The position numbers were made by a program, and so were the translations under genes. From positions 49,383 through 113,382 of the forward strand of contig CAZMEN010000001.1 of NCBI GenBank assembly GCA_964565335.1: a stretch of 64,000 bases of DNA, in the 5' to 3' direction. The notes below the pieces were generated by a model. That model was not told the origin of the DNA, did no database searches, and was given only the letters and a program-made list of their open reading frames with translations. This DNA is from Litorimonas sp964565335 (GTDB lineage: Bacteria; Pseudomonadota; Alphaproteobacteria; Caulobacterales; Maricaulaceae). Of this stretch, positions 26,001-33,671 are shown in pieces; position 1 is the stretch's first letter; the number at the start of each line of letters is the position of its first letter.

Positions 26001-26825
26001 TTAGAAGCGACGATTATAGGCGAGTGAAACTGAGTCAGCCGCGTCGATACCTAATGAGTTGCCTAACTCATAACGTGTGTAATCCAAACGTACCGAGTCA
26101 CGTTCGCTCACCTTGTACTCACCCCCAACGCCATAGGCGAAGTCGTCAACTGTATCTGACGCGATCAGTGTTCCGGGACCAAAGTCGATTTCGGCATCAA
26201 CGTCAGCGACGTGATAACCACCACGTGCATGGACAGAGAATTTATCGCCGATCGGCATACGGGCTACAGCGAACGCACCGCCAGAGTAGTCTAGACCACC
26301 CGATACTGCTGTTCCGCCGATTGCAAAAGAATCGTTTTTAAGGCCAAGATTGCCTTCAACTTCTGCACCCAAAATACCGGCTGACTGATAACCAACACGG
26401 CCGACAAGGCCTACGCTCTCGATATCCTCAGGACCAACATCAACAGAATAGTAATTCAGACCCAAGTTACCGTAAGCATAACCTTTGCGCTTTGGCTTAT
26501 GCATGCCACGAAGACCGTGATATCCGCCATGTTGCCCGCCCTGAACGCCATGATTGGCTGGTGTGTGATAGGTTACGCTTGGTGACGTTGTCGTTAACGT
26601 TGTTGAACCCGAATGGCTCATTGAATGACCAGAATGGTTTGCCGAACCATATGCCGTAGCACTTGGTGTCGTGTAAACAGGTTCATTGTAACTAGAATGC
26701 GCTACAGAATGAGAAGAATGTCCATAACCATCATGATATGAAGAATGTCCATAACCATCGCCGCCCGTTAGAAACGAACAACCCGAAAGTGCCACGATCG
26801 GCACTGCTAAAAATAAATGACGCAT
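26001..26825 (-). CDS. Outer-membrane beta-barrel lipoprotein, right copy
   Basis: 274 residues with the same plan as the left copy: signal peptide with lipobox LSGC, a Ser/His/Gly-rich segment with repeated short units (SSYHDGYGHSSHS), then a beta-barrel ending AYNRRF. Barrel segments shared with the paralog include YQSAGILGAEVEG against YQTAGILGAELEG and KFSVHARGGYH in both. The ATG at 26825 has GGGAG upstream. It is divergent from the intact SDR gene. The low-complexity region differs most between copies, so it evolves fast. Function unknown. Confidence 0.82.
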   Translation of the reverse strand: MRHLFLAVPIVALSGCSFLTGGDGYGHSSYHDGYGHSSHSVAHSSYNEPVYTTPSATAYGSANHSGHSMSHSGSTTLTTTSPSVTYHTPANHGVQGGQHGGYHGLRGMHKPKRKGYAYGNLGLNYYSVDVGPEDIESVGLVGRVGYQSAGILGAEVEGNLGLKNDSFAIGGTAVSGGLDYSGGAFAVARMPIGDKFSVHARGGYHVADVDAEIDFGPGTLIASDTVDDFAYGVGGEYKVSERDSVRLDYTRYELGNSLGIDAADSVSLAYNRRF

Positions 26826-27098
26826 AAGCCCCTACTCCCTAGATTAAAGATTACATGTAATATGCAGGTCTCATGCCAAAACCCCTAAAATGCGTCACAT
26901 TTGCGTTAACCATTTGATAACTATAACTTTTAAGGAATACCTTTGAGTTTTGGAATTGAGTCTCGAGTGAGAGTTTCGTACAAAATCGAGACGCCTCCGA
27001 TAGAGGCATGCAATATTGTCGTTAAAACATGAACCATCGTCGCTTGAGCAGCCGTAGGTAAGCCGATAGTTTTAGTAAGATTTACAAAAGGTAGGTAT
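26826..27098. promoter_or_regulatory. Right copy of the duplicated divergent promoter region
   Basis: 273 bp between the divergent barrel and SDR genes, homologous to 25344-25614 with preserved spacing of shared blocks. It must hold promoters for both genes and is the better copy in which to look for them. Contains GCGTTAACC at 26903-26911. No exact copy of the CTTGTCATT element found upstream of the AraC gene is present; the nearest is ATTGTCGTT around 27015-27023. Confidence 0.6.
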
Positions 27099-27977
27099 AT
27101 GTCTCTCAAAGGAAAAACAATTTTCATGTCCGGTGGTTCGCGCGGAATCGGTCTGGCCATGGCTAAAAAATGTGCCGAAGACGGGGCCAATGTGGCGATC
27201 GCTGCTAAAACAGCAGAACCTCACCCTAAACTCGAAGGCACTATATATACGGCGGCCCAAGAAATAGTAGATGCTGGGGGACAAGCCCTCCCTGTTATTT
27301 GTGATATCCGGGATGAGAAGACCGTTGAAGACGCTGTCAACGCGTGCGTCGACAAATTTGGCGGCATTGATATCTGCATTAACAATGCCTCTGCCATTTC
27401 ACTTACGCCCACATTGGGCACGCCAATGAAGCGCTATGACCTGATGAACCAAGTTAATGCGCGTGGAACATTTTTAGTCTCTCAAAAATGCCTGCCGCAT
27501 TTAAAGAAATCAGATAACCCGCATATTCTGAATATCGCGCCGCCACTAGATATGAGTGCGAAGTGGTTCAAGAACCACGTCGCTTATACCATGGCGAAAT
27601 ATGGCATGAGCCTGTGTACTTTGGGCATGAGCGAAGAGTTTCGCAAAGATGGTATTGCCGTGAACTCACTCTGGCCCATGACGTCGATTGATACGGCGGC
27701 TGTTCGAAATGTTTTAGGCGGTGACAGTATGGCGAAGATGAGCCGAACGCCTCAGATTATGGCGGATGCGGCGTATTGTGTGTTAACACAGCCCTCCAAA
27801 GATCTGACCGGACAATTTATCATTGATGAATTTATTCTGTCCCAAAATGGGACAGAAGATTTCAGCATTTATAACCAACCCGGCTATGACGGGCCTTTGG
27901 CCGCAGACTTTTTCGTGCCTGATGAATGGCTTTCCAAATCCAAATCCAATGTGATGCAACATCCGGGTTATAAATAA
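27099..27977 (+). CDS. HSDL2-like short-chain dehydrogenase/reductase
   Basis: 292 residues. NAD(P)-binding motif SGGSRGIG at residues 11-18, NNAS near 94-97 and the active-site YTMAK near 160-164, with HSDL2-type context NHVAYTMAKYGMS, VNSLWPMTSI and a C-terminal QFIIDEFIL block. Members of this branch are linked to fatty-acid or terpenoid-like substrates but substrates are poorly known. Many relatives have NISPPLN after strand five; here it is NIAPPLD, so a serine there is replaced by alanine, though whether it is the catalytic serine is uncertain. First gene of a four-gene operon, three bases before the DUF1330 gene. Confidence 0.85.
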   Translation: MSLKGKTIFMSGGSRGIGLAMAKKCAEDGANVAIAAKTAEPHPKLEGTIYTAAQEIVDAGGQALPVICDIRDEKTVEDAVNACVDKFGGIDICINNASAISLTPTLGTPMKRYDLMNQVNARGTFLVSQKCLPHLKKSDNPHILNIAPPLDMSAKWFKNHVAYTMAKYGMSLCTLGMSEEFRKDGIAVNSLWPMTSIDTAAVRNVLGGDSMAKMSRTPQIMADAAYCVLTQPSKDLTGQFIIDEFILSQNGTEDFSIYNQPGYDGPLAADFFVPDEWLSKSKSNVMQHPGYK

Positions 27978-27980
27978 GGT

Positions 27981-28412
27981 ATGAGCTCTTTAGACACCCC
28001 CACGTTAAACGCGACTGACCCCACACCGGAGCAAATAAAATCCTTTCTGGGTGAGAGCCCAAAAGGCGAACCCGTTTTCATGCTCAACCTTTTGAAATTT
28101 AAAGAACGGGCGACATATAATGACGGCGAGGATGTCTCTGGCGCCGAAGCCTATGGTCGATATGCCAAAGCGTTTGGCGAAATGCTGAAAGAACTCAATA
28201 TAGAGGGTGCGGAAACCGTTTTTGGCGGAAATATGAACCATGTCCTGATTGGGCAAGGCGATTGGGACGCCGCAGCGATTGTGCGTTACCCTGATGCTCA
28301 GACCATGTTTGAGACGGTAAGCTCAGACCGCTATCGAAAAATTCATTATCACCGCAAAGCAGGCTTGGCAGGTCAACTGCTGATTAGTTGCGACGCGAGA
28401 GGAGTATTTTAA
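27981..28412 (+). CDS. DUF1330 domain protein
   Basis: 143 residues with the DUF1330 pattern: EPVFMLNLLKFKERA near residue 30, YGRYAKAFGEML, NMNHVLIGQGDWDAAAIVRYP and MFETVSSDRYRKIHYHRKAGL. The fold is a ferredoxin-like alpha/beta barrel dimer related to EthD and NIPSNAP; catalytic role in this operon unknown. It follows the SDR by three bases and its stop overlaps the next start by one base (TAATG), so it is cotranscribed and coupled. Confidence 0.85.
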   Translation: MSSLDTPTLNATDPTPEQIKSFLGESPKGEPVFMLNLLKFKERATYNDGEDVSGAEAYGRYAKAFGEMLKELNIEGAETVFGGNMNHVLIGQGDWDAAAIVRYPDAQTMFETVSSDRYRKIHYHRKAGLAGQLLISCDARGVF

Positions 28413-29497
28413 TGAACGAAACATTATTGGTGAATAAATCCGATTTCGCGGATGTGACATTGGTGAAAAAACCCGTAGCCCCGCTGGTAGATGGGTTTAT
28501 TCGCTGTAAAGTTGGGCCTTGGGCACTGACGGCCAATAATATCACCTATATGGTGACAGGGCATCAAATTGGATATTGGCATTATTTCGATCCAAATGCT
28601 TATGATATGCCGACACAGACCGATGGACGTATGCCTGTCTGGGGTTATGCGGAAGTGACGGAGAGCCGGTGCGATGACACAGAGGTGGGGAAAGTGATTT
28701 ATGGCTTTCTCCCGATCACGCAAACATTCGACATAAAGCCCTCGAAAATTTCAAAGTCCGGGTTTGAAGACGGGAATGACCACCGTACCCCGCTTCACAG
28801 TATTTATAATCGTTACACTTTTGTAGACGCGGATCCGTCTTTTGCGATGCATAAAGACTTACAGCCTGTTCTGCGTCCCCTCTTTACCACCAGCTTCTTG
28901 ATCGATGACTTTCTGGAGGAAGAAAATTATTTCGGCGCAGAGCAAGTTCTGATTTTATCCGCGTCATCCAAAACGGCTCTCGGTACAGCATTTTGTGCAA
29001 AAGCCCGCGGAGCTGTCAAAGTCGCGGCCCTCACCTCGGATGGTAATAAAGACTTTACGGTTAAGACTGGTTTTTATGATAGCGTTGATACTTATGATGC
29101 GCTGACCAATCTTAATCCCGATGTGAAGACGGTCATCGTTGATATGTCAGGCAATACAAAAGTCTTGGCATCACTTATGGAACATTATGAAGAGAACCTC
29201 ACTTATGTATGCCGTGTCGGGCTCTCTCACTGGGATGCAGAGAACACCGCGCTCCCTAGGGGTGAAGCGCCTGTGAAATTCTTCTTCGCACCTGACCAAG
29301 CCAAGAAACGTATTGCCGAATGGGGACCAGGGGGTTTTGCGCAAAAAATGGGCGAACGGTGGGTGCCGTTTGTATCGGGCGCGCAAGATTGGCTGAGAAT
29401 CGAAAAGGCCGAAGGTGCGAGCACTTTACTGAAAACTTACAAAGATGTTCTGAACGGCGACGCCGCGCCGGATATAGGTTATCTTTTCACACTTTAA
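28412..29497 (+). CDS. DUF2855 family protein
   Basis: 361 residues resembling the DUF2855 family, distant relatives of medium-chain dehydrogenase/reductases. Visible are MPVWGYAEVTES near residue 70, VGKVIYGFLPITQTF, SIYNRYTF and a nucleotide-binding-like second half with LILSASSKTALGTAFCAKAR near 185-205. Its catalytic role is unknown. The ATG at 28412 has GAGAGGAG at eight bases, and is chosen over an upstream frame opening at 28388 which would overlap DUF1330. Its place between an SDR and a crotonase suggests action on an acyl-CoA or ketone intermediate, by inference. Confidence 0.82.
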   Translation: MNETLLVNKSDFADVTLVKKPVAPLVDGFIRCKVGPWALTANNITYMVTGHQIGYWHYFDPNAYDMPTQTDGRMPVWGYAEVTESRCDDTEVGKVIYGFLPITQTFDIKPSKISKSGFEDGNDHRTPLHSIYNRYTFVDADPSFAMHKDLQPVLRPLFTTSFLIDDFLEEENYFGAEQVLILSASSKTALGTAFCAKARGAVKVAALTSDGNKDFTVKTGFYDSVDTYDALTNLNPDVKTVIVDMSGNTKVLASLMEHYEENLTYVCRVGLSHWDAENTALPRGEAPVKFFFAPDQAKKRIAEWGPGGFAQKMGERWVPFVSGAQDWLRIEKAEGASTLLKTYKDVLNGDAAPDIGYLFTL

Positions 29498-29539
29498 TTG
29501 ATCTGTAGCCAACGAGCCAAAAGATAAAAGGACGCTGCT

Positions 29540-30370
29540 ATGACTTACACATGCTTTGATGTGACTATTGAAAATAAGATCGCTCATGTCGTGATGAAGC
29601 GACCTGAAAAACGCAACGCCATGATTGCGGAATTTTGGACGGAACTTCCCGAGATCATTCGCGACATCGATGACAACTCCAAAGCGCGCGTTATTGTCTT
29701 ATCCTCAACAGGCCCCGTCTTTTCCGCTGGAATTGACCTTAGTATGTTTGCACAAGGCGACGGTATAAGCGGTGATAAAAATGTGCCGACACATGGCGCA
29801 GCGTTTTTGCAACAAGTGCTCCGTCTACAAGACAGTTTCAACGCCATTGAAGACTGCCGTATTCCAGTGCTCGCCGCCATTCAAGGCGGCTGTTATGGCG
29901 GCGGTGTTGACCTCATCACGGCCTGCGACATGCGTTACGGCACAGAAGATAGCTTTATCACAATCTACGAAATCATTGTCGGCATGACGGCCGATGTCGG
30001 GACCTTTCCGCGGATCTTAAATCACTTACCGGAAGGTCTGGTACGGGAGCTGGCATATACAGGGCGCAAAATGCATTCCGCTGAAGCACACGAGCAAGGC
30101 CTGTTCAATGCTGTGTATAAAGACCAAGGCAGCATGATGGCAGCCGTTATGGACATCGCCAAAGACATCGCGGCAAAACCGCCCCTCGCCGTTTATGGCT
30201 GCAAACGCGCCATTACTTATGGCCGTGATCACACAACCAAGGACGCCCTAGAGAACATCGCTATTTGGAATATGTCCATGCTTATCCCGTCTGAAATGAT
30301 GGAAGCCATGCAAGCAAAGGGACAAAAGCGGGATGGTAAATTCGCGGATTTGCCTAAAAAAATACCTTGA
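29540..30370 (+). CDS. Crotonase/enoyl-CoA hydratase family protein, ECH1-like
   Basis: 276 residues. Oxyanion-hole segments are AGIDLSMFA and IQGGCYGGGVDLITACDMRY; the acidic residues of dienoyl-CoA isomerases align with YEIIVGMTADVGTF, where Glu and Asp are both kept. So a delta(3,5)-delta(2,4)-dienoyl-CoA isomerase or hydratase activity is plausible on a CoA thioester. The gene is 42 bp after DUF2855 with AAAAGG upstream. It is the last gene of the SDR operon; two hairpins follow it. Confidence 0.88.
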   Translation: MTYTCFDVTIENKIAHVVMKRPEKRNAMIAEFWTELPEIIRDIDDNSKARVIVLSSTGPVFSAGIDLSMFAQGDGISGDKNVPTHGAAFLQQVLRLQDSFNAIEDCRIPVLAAIQGGCYGGGVDLITACDMRYGTEDSFITIYEIIVGMTADVGTFPRILNHLPEGLVRELAYTGRKMHSAEAHEQGLFNAVYKDQGSMMAAVMDIAKDIAAKPPLAVYGCKRAITYGRDHTTKDALENIAIWNMSMLIPSEMMEAMQAKGQKRDGKFADLPKKIP

Positions 30371-30390
30371 TACACACCAAGTCCAAATGA

Positions 30391-30477
30391 ATCGGGCTCG
30401 ACACATATGGCATTAAGCCACACTATCGAACCCGATATTTGCGCCCCGAAATAGGGGGAGTTAGGGGAGTCCTAACT
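30391..30477. terminator. Two hairpins after the crotonase gene
   Basis: The first pairs ATCGGGCTCGA (30391-30401) with TCGAACCCGAT (30426-30436), one mismatch, and encloses a nested TGGC/GCCA stem. The second pairs AGTTAGG with CCTAACT (30459-30477). Neither has a T-run, so intrinsic termination is uncertain; they may end or process the operon transcript. Confidence 0.4.
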
Positions 30478-30498
30478 ATCAAAAGGAAACCCTGACGG

Positions 30499-30572
30499 CT
30501 TGTCATTATTAAAAAATTGACTTGTCATTTTATGCAACCTACTTGTCATTTTATGAAAAAAGTCTTGTCATT
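30499..30572 (+). promoter_or_regulatory. Four phased CTTGTCATT direct repeats, putative AraC-type operator array
   Basis: CTTGTCATT occurs exactly at 30499-30507, 30521-30529, 30542-30550 and 30564-30572, so starts are 22, 21 and 22 bp apart, two helical turns each. Two middle copies extend to CTTGTCATTTTATG. AraC-family dimers bind directly repeated half-sites about 21 bp apart, and the array ends 51 bp before an AraC-family gene, so it is probably that regulator's binding region. Confidence 0.75.
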
Positions 30573-30623
30573 TTTTTATCATAAAGACTTGCGCCTATTT
30601 TCAGCTATTTCGGCGAATCGTAG

Positions 30624-31658
30624 ATGAGCTCAGTCGAAAATATGACCATGGCCTCTCAGTATTTAGAGGCGCAAATAAAAACATTGAACAGCTTGGGATT
30701 CGCAACGTCCAAGAGTTTGGATGTGTTGGAAATTACGGACTCTCAACTGGCTGATAAATATGCTCGCTTTGACGTCGCAACGCTGATTCCTCTATATGAA
30801 GCTGCTGCAAGGGCGCTCAGCAATCCCAGCATCAGCCTAGAGACTGGCTTTCAATTCCGAGTCTCAACCTTTCAAAAGACAGGTAATATTTACACAGTGT
30901 GCGATAATATTCGCCAAGTTGTAGAGATGAACAGACGTTATCAACGGGTCGCAATTTATGCTGGTGATGTGAGTTTAATAGAGGACAAAAATCCACCTCG
31001 ACCTTATTTGAATTTCGAACCCTTTTATTCCAACTTGGAAAATAGCCATCATATCACGAATTTAATCTTCGGGGCCTATGGCTCCGCCTTTCGCTGGTTA
31101 AATTGGGGTACCGGCAAAGGTTTGAAACATATCTGGTTAAAGCAAGCGCCGCCAGAAAGCACCGGCGTATATAAAGAAGTTTTCGATTGCCCTGTGACCT
31201 TCTCTGCTCCCTATAATCGCCTCGAATTCTTCCCAGAGCATATTGATCTGGAGTTTCCAACTCGTAACCGCGTTAAACGCGCCCAATTTGAGGCTCAGTT
31301 AGATCATGTCCTCAAAGCTGCATCGAAATCAGACAGCTTTCTTATGGCTGCGCAACTGATATTGGATAAACTATTAAAAGAAGGCCGCGTGAATTTTTCT
31401 GATTTTTCAGCGGCCATAGGTATGAGCGAGCCGAAAGTCAGAAAGAGCTTTAAATCAGCTGAAACAAATTTCCGAAAGCAACTCGAGTTAGCCCGTATCA
31501 GAAATTTCAAATCCTTGATTGCTGAAGGCAATAATTACGCGGTTATCGCACAAAAGCTCTGTTACAATGACCAAGCCGCTTTCTCGCGTGCCTTTAAACG
31601 GTGGTATGGGGTCGCCCCTGGAGACTGGACCGAAGATTTGCCGCTTAAGTCAGTTTAA
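30624..31658 (+). CDS. AraC-family transcriptional regulator
   Basis: 344 residues with an Arabinose_bd-like (PF12625-type) N-terminal sensor domain of about 200 residues and two helix-turn-helix units in the last 100; the end reads YNDQAAFSRAFKRWYGVAPGDW, the second HTH of AraC proteins. Relatives with this architecture (OruR/ArgR-like, often in fatty-acid or phenol catabolic loci) respond to small metabolites. It follows the SDR-to-crotonase operon and the phased repeats, suggesting it regulates itself and perhaps that operon. A strong terminator lies downstream. ATG 30624 is used; 30642 is possible. Confidence 0.88.
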   Translation: MSSVENMTMASQYLEAQIKTLNSLGFATSKSLDVLEITDSQLADKYARFDVATLIPLYEAAARALSNPSISLETGFQFRVSTFQKTGNIYTVCDNIRQVVEMNRRYQRVAIYAGDVSLIEDKNPPRPYLNFEPFYSNLENSHHITNLIFGAYGSAFRWLNWGTGKGLKHIWLKQAPPESTGVYKEVFDCPVTFSAPYNRLEFFPEHIDLEFPTRNRVKRAQFEAQLDHVLKAASKSDSFLMAAQLILDKLLKEGRVNFSDFSAAIGMSEPKVRKSFKSAETNFRKQLELARIRNFKSLIAEGNNYAVIAQKLCYNDQAAFSRAFKRWYGVAPGDWTEDLPLKSV

Positions 31659-31749
31659 ACGGCCCTTGAACCAAACATCTTAAACATGATTAAAACCTGC
31701 CAATTCTATGGCCTAATTTAATGACCCTATATTGTTAAATGCAGTCATT

Positions 31750-31787
31750 AAAAAACCCCGCATAGCGTTGGCCATGCGGGGTTTTTT
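31750..31787. terminator. Strong bidirectional terminator between araC-type gene and etfA
   Basis: AAAAAACCCCGCAT (31750-31763) and ATGCGGGGTTTTTT (31774-31787) form a long perfect stem with a 10-base loop, flanked by A- and T-runs on both sides, as expected for convergent genes. It serves the AraC-family gene and etfA. Confidence 0.93.
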
Positions 31788-31808
31788 ATTCTTAGCTAAA
31801 CTTTAAAC

Positions 31809-32750
31809 TTAGTATCCAGCTTTGCTCAATTCTGCTTCTAGCTCAGGAAGAGCCTTGAATAAATCGGCGACCAATCCGTAATCCGAAACGGTGAAAATCG
31901 GGGCGTCTTCGTCTTTATTAATGGCGACGATGACTTTTGAGTCCTTCATGCCAGCCAAATGTTGGATGGCGCCGGAAATACCAACGGCGATATAAAGCTC
32001 AGGCGCTACGGCTTTACCTGTCTGGCCGACTTGCCAATCATTGGGCACAAAGCCCGCATCGACAGCCGCGCGCGACGCACCCATGGCTGCGCCAAGTTTG
32101 TCGGCAATGCCTTCAATGAGTTTGAAATTCTCGCCAGAGCCCATGCCGCGGCCGCCGGAAATGACAGTCTTAGCCGCGGTCAGCTCAGGGCGATCAGACT
32201 TTGAAAGCTCCTCACCGATATATTCCGATTTGAACGGCCCTTTAGGGTCGGCCAAAACCTTATCTGACGCTGAGCCGCCCTCGCCTGCCGCCGCAAAAGC
32301 CGTGGTGCGAACCGTGATGCATTTTTTGGCGTCCGTTGATTGAACCGTCGCCATGGCGTTACCCGCATAAATCGGGCGTACAAATGTATCGGCGCTTTCA
32401 ACACCGGTAATAGAAGAAATTTGCTGCACGTCGAGCTTCGCTGCGACACGCGGCATGTAATTTTTATGCGATGTCGTATCTGGCGCTAAAACGGCATCAT
32501 AATCGGCCATCAAAGGCACGACCACTTGCTCCATGCTTTCGGCCAATTGACGGCGAAGGCTCTCGTGATCCACGCCTAATACGGCGCGAACGCCCTCTAT
32601 CTTAACGGCCTGGGCCATGACGTCTTTGACGCCCTTACCGGCTACAAGGACGTCCACATCTCCGCCCATCGCCAAAGCCGCCGTCACAGTTTTATGTGTG
32701 GCGTCTTTCAGATTTTCATTATCATGTTCTGCTACAACAAGGATCGCCAT
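31809..32750 (-). CDS. etfA: Electron transfer flavoprotein subunit alpha
   Basis: 313 residues. The C-terminal FAD domain has VISGGRGMGSGENFKLI near 192-208, VDAGFVPNDWQVGQTGKAVAPELYIAVGISGAIQH and a final INKDEDAPIF segment, all diagnostic. EtfAB accepts electrons from acyl-CoA and other dehydrogenases and passes them to ETF-ubiquinone oxidoreductase. The start shares one base with the etfB stop (TAATG), so translation is coupled. The ETF pair fits with the nearby acyl-CoA-like operon, though it is a housekeeping gene in most alphaproteobacteria. Confidence 0.95.
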   Translation of the reverse strand: MAILVVAEHDNENLKDATHKTVTAALAMGGDVDVLVAGKGVKDVMAQAVKIEGVRAVLGVDHESLRRQLAESMEQVVVPLMADYDAVLAPDTTSHKNYMPRVAAKLDVQQISSITGVESADTFVRPIYAGNAMATVQSTDAKKCITVRTTAFAAAGEGGSASDKVLADPKGPFKSEYIGEELSKSDRPELTAAKTVISGGRGMGSGENFKLIEGIADKLGAAMGASRAAVDAGFVPNDWQVGQTGKAVAPELYIAVGISGAIQHLAGMKDSKVIVAINKDEDAPIFTVSDYGLVADLFKALPELEAELSKAGY

Positions 32751-33499
32751 TAGATCACTCCCGCTTCATTTTTCAACTTGTCGACCAATGTGGCGACATC
32801 TTCGACGATAATGCCCGCTTCACGCGCAGCAGGCTCTGTGACTTTTAATGTCTTCAAGCGCGACGTTGTATCAACACCGAAATCTGCCGGTGTTTTGGCA
32901 TCAATTGTCTTGCGCTTAGCTTTCATAATATTTGGCAAAGACGCATAGCGCGGCTCGTTCAAACGTAAATCGGTTGTCACAACAGCCGGCAATGTCAATT
33001 TGACAGTTTGCAGGCCGCCATCAACTTCTTTGATAACTGTCAGGCTGTCACCATCTTTAGACATAGAATTTGCAGCTGAACCGATGGGCCATCCCATTAG
33101 CGCGGCAAACATACCGCCCGTTGTCCCGTGGTCATTATCAATGGCCTGCTTGCCGAGTACAACCAGTTCTGGACTTTCTTCATCCGAGATTGCTTTCAAA
33201 ATCTTGGCGATGGCAAGAGGCTCTAGATCATCGTCGGTTTGAACGTGAATGCCGCGGTCTATACCCATGGCAAGCGCCGTGCGAATAGTTTCTTGCGCTT
33301 TAGCAGGGCCGACAGAGACAACAATCGTCTCAGACGCGGTTCCGGCCTCCTGAAGACGAACGGCTTCTTCAACAGCAATCTCATCGAAGGGGTTCATCGA
33401 CATTTTCACATTGGAAAGATCAACACCGGATTGGTCGGATTTCACCCGCGCTTTCACATTATAGTCAAGCACTCGCTTGACGGGGACAAGGACTTTCAT
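32750..33499 (-). CDS. etfB: Electron transfer flavoprotein subunit beta
   Basis: 249 residues of the ETF beta family. The N-terminus MKVLVPVKRVLDYNVKARV and the AMP-binding region VVLGKQAIDNDHGTTGGMFAALMGWP near 120-145 are typical; the signature VxEAVRLQE block is near 45. It is first in the leftward etfBA operon, with AGGAG just upstream of the ATG. A duplicated 10-base element lies in its leader (33513-33537). Confidence 0.95.
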   Translation of the reverse strand: MKVLVPVKRVLDYNVKARVKSDQSGVDLSNVKMSMNPFDEIAVEEAVRLQEAGTASETIVVSVGPAKAQETIRTALAMGIDRGIHVQTDDDLEPLAIAKILKAISDEESPELVVLGKQAIDNDHGTTGGMFAALMGWPIGSAANSMSKDGDSLTVIKEVDGGLQTVKLTLPAVVTTDLRLNEPRYASLPNIMKAKRKTIDAKTPADFGVDTTSRLKTLKVTEPAAREAGIIVEDVATLVDKLKNEAGVI

Positions 33500-33512
33500 T
33501 CAGCAACTCCTA

Positions 33513-33537
33513 AGATTTCACCTCATGAGATTTCACC
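33513..33537 (-). repeat. Two direct repeats in the etfB leader
   Basis: On the coding strand GGTGAAATCT occurs twice, 15 bp apart, immediately before the ribosome site of etfB (plus-strand AGATTTCACC at 33513-33522 and 33528-33537). Could be a protein or RNA-binding element or simple slippage duplication. Confidence 0.5.
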
Positions 33538-33671
33538 AAAAAGCGAGTCTCACCGGTAATTCATGGCCTTCAAATTAATATTATTCTGAACCGTATATGC
33601 GTTAGGTAGGACATGATTTCAAGCAAAGCCCCTGCGCAGAATCGCCGCAAAAACGTAGAACGGGGTAATAT

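Noticed and set aside
26930..27190. Leftward 86-codon frame between the barrel and SDR genes
   Set aside because: The homologous left copy has stops and different sequence in the same frame, and part is antisense to the SDR gene.
30499..30572. CRISPR array made of the CTTGTCATT repeats
   Set aside because: Repeats are 9 bp and intervals 12-13 bp, too short for CRISPR; no cas genes; phased spacing fits AraC binding.
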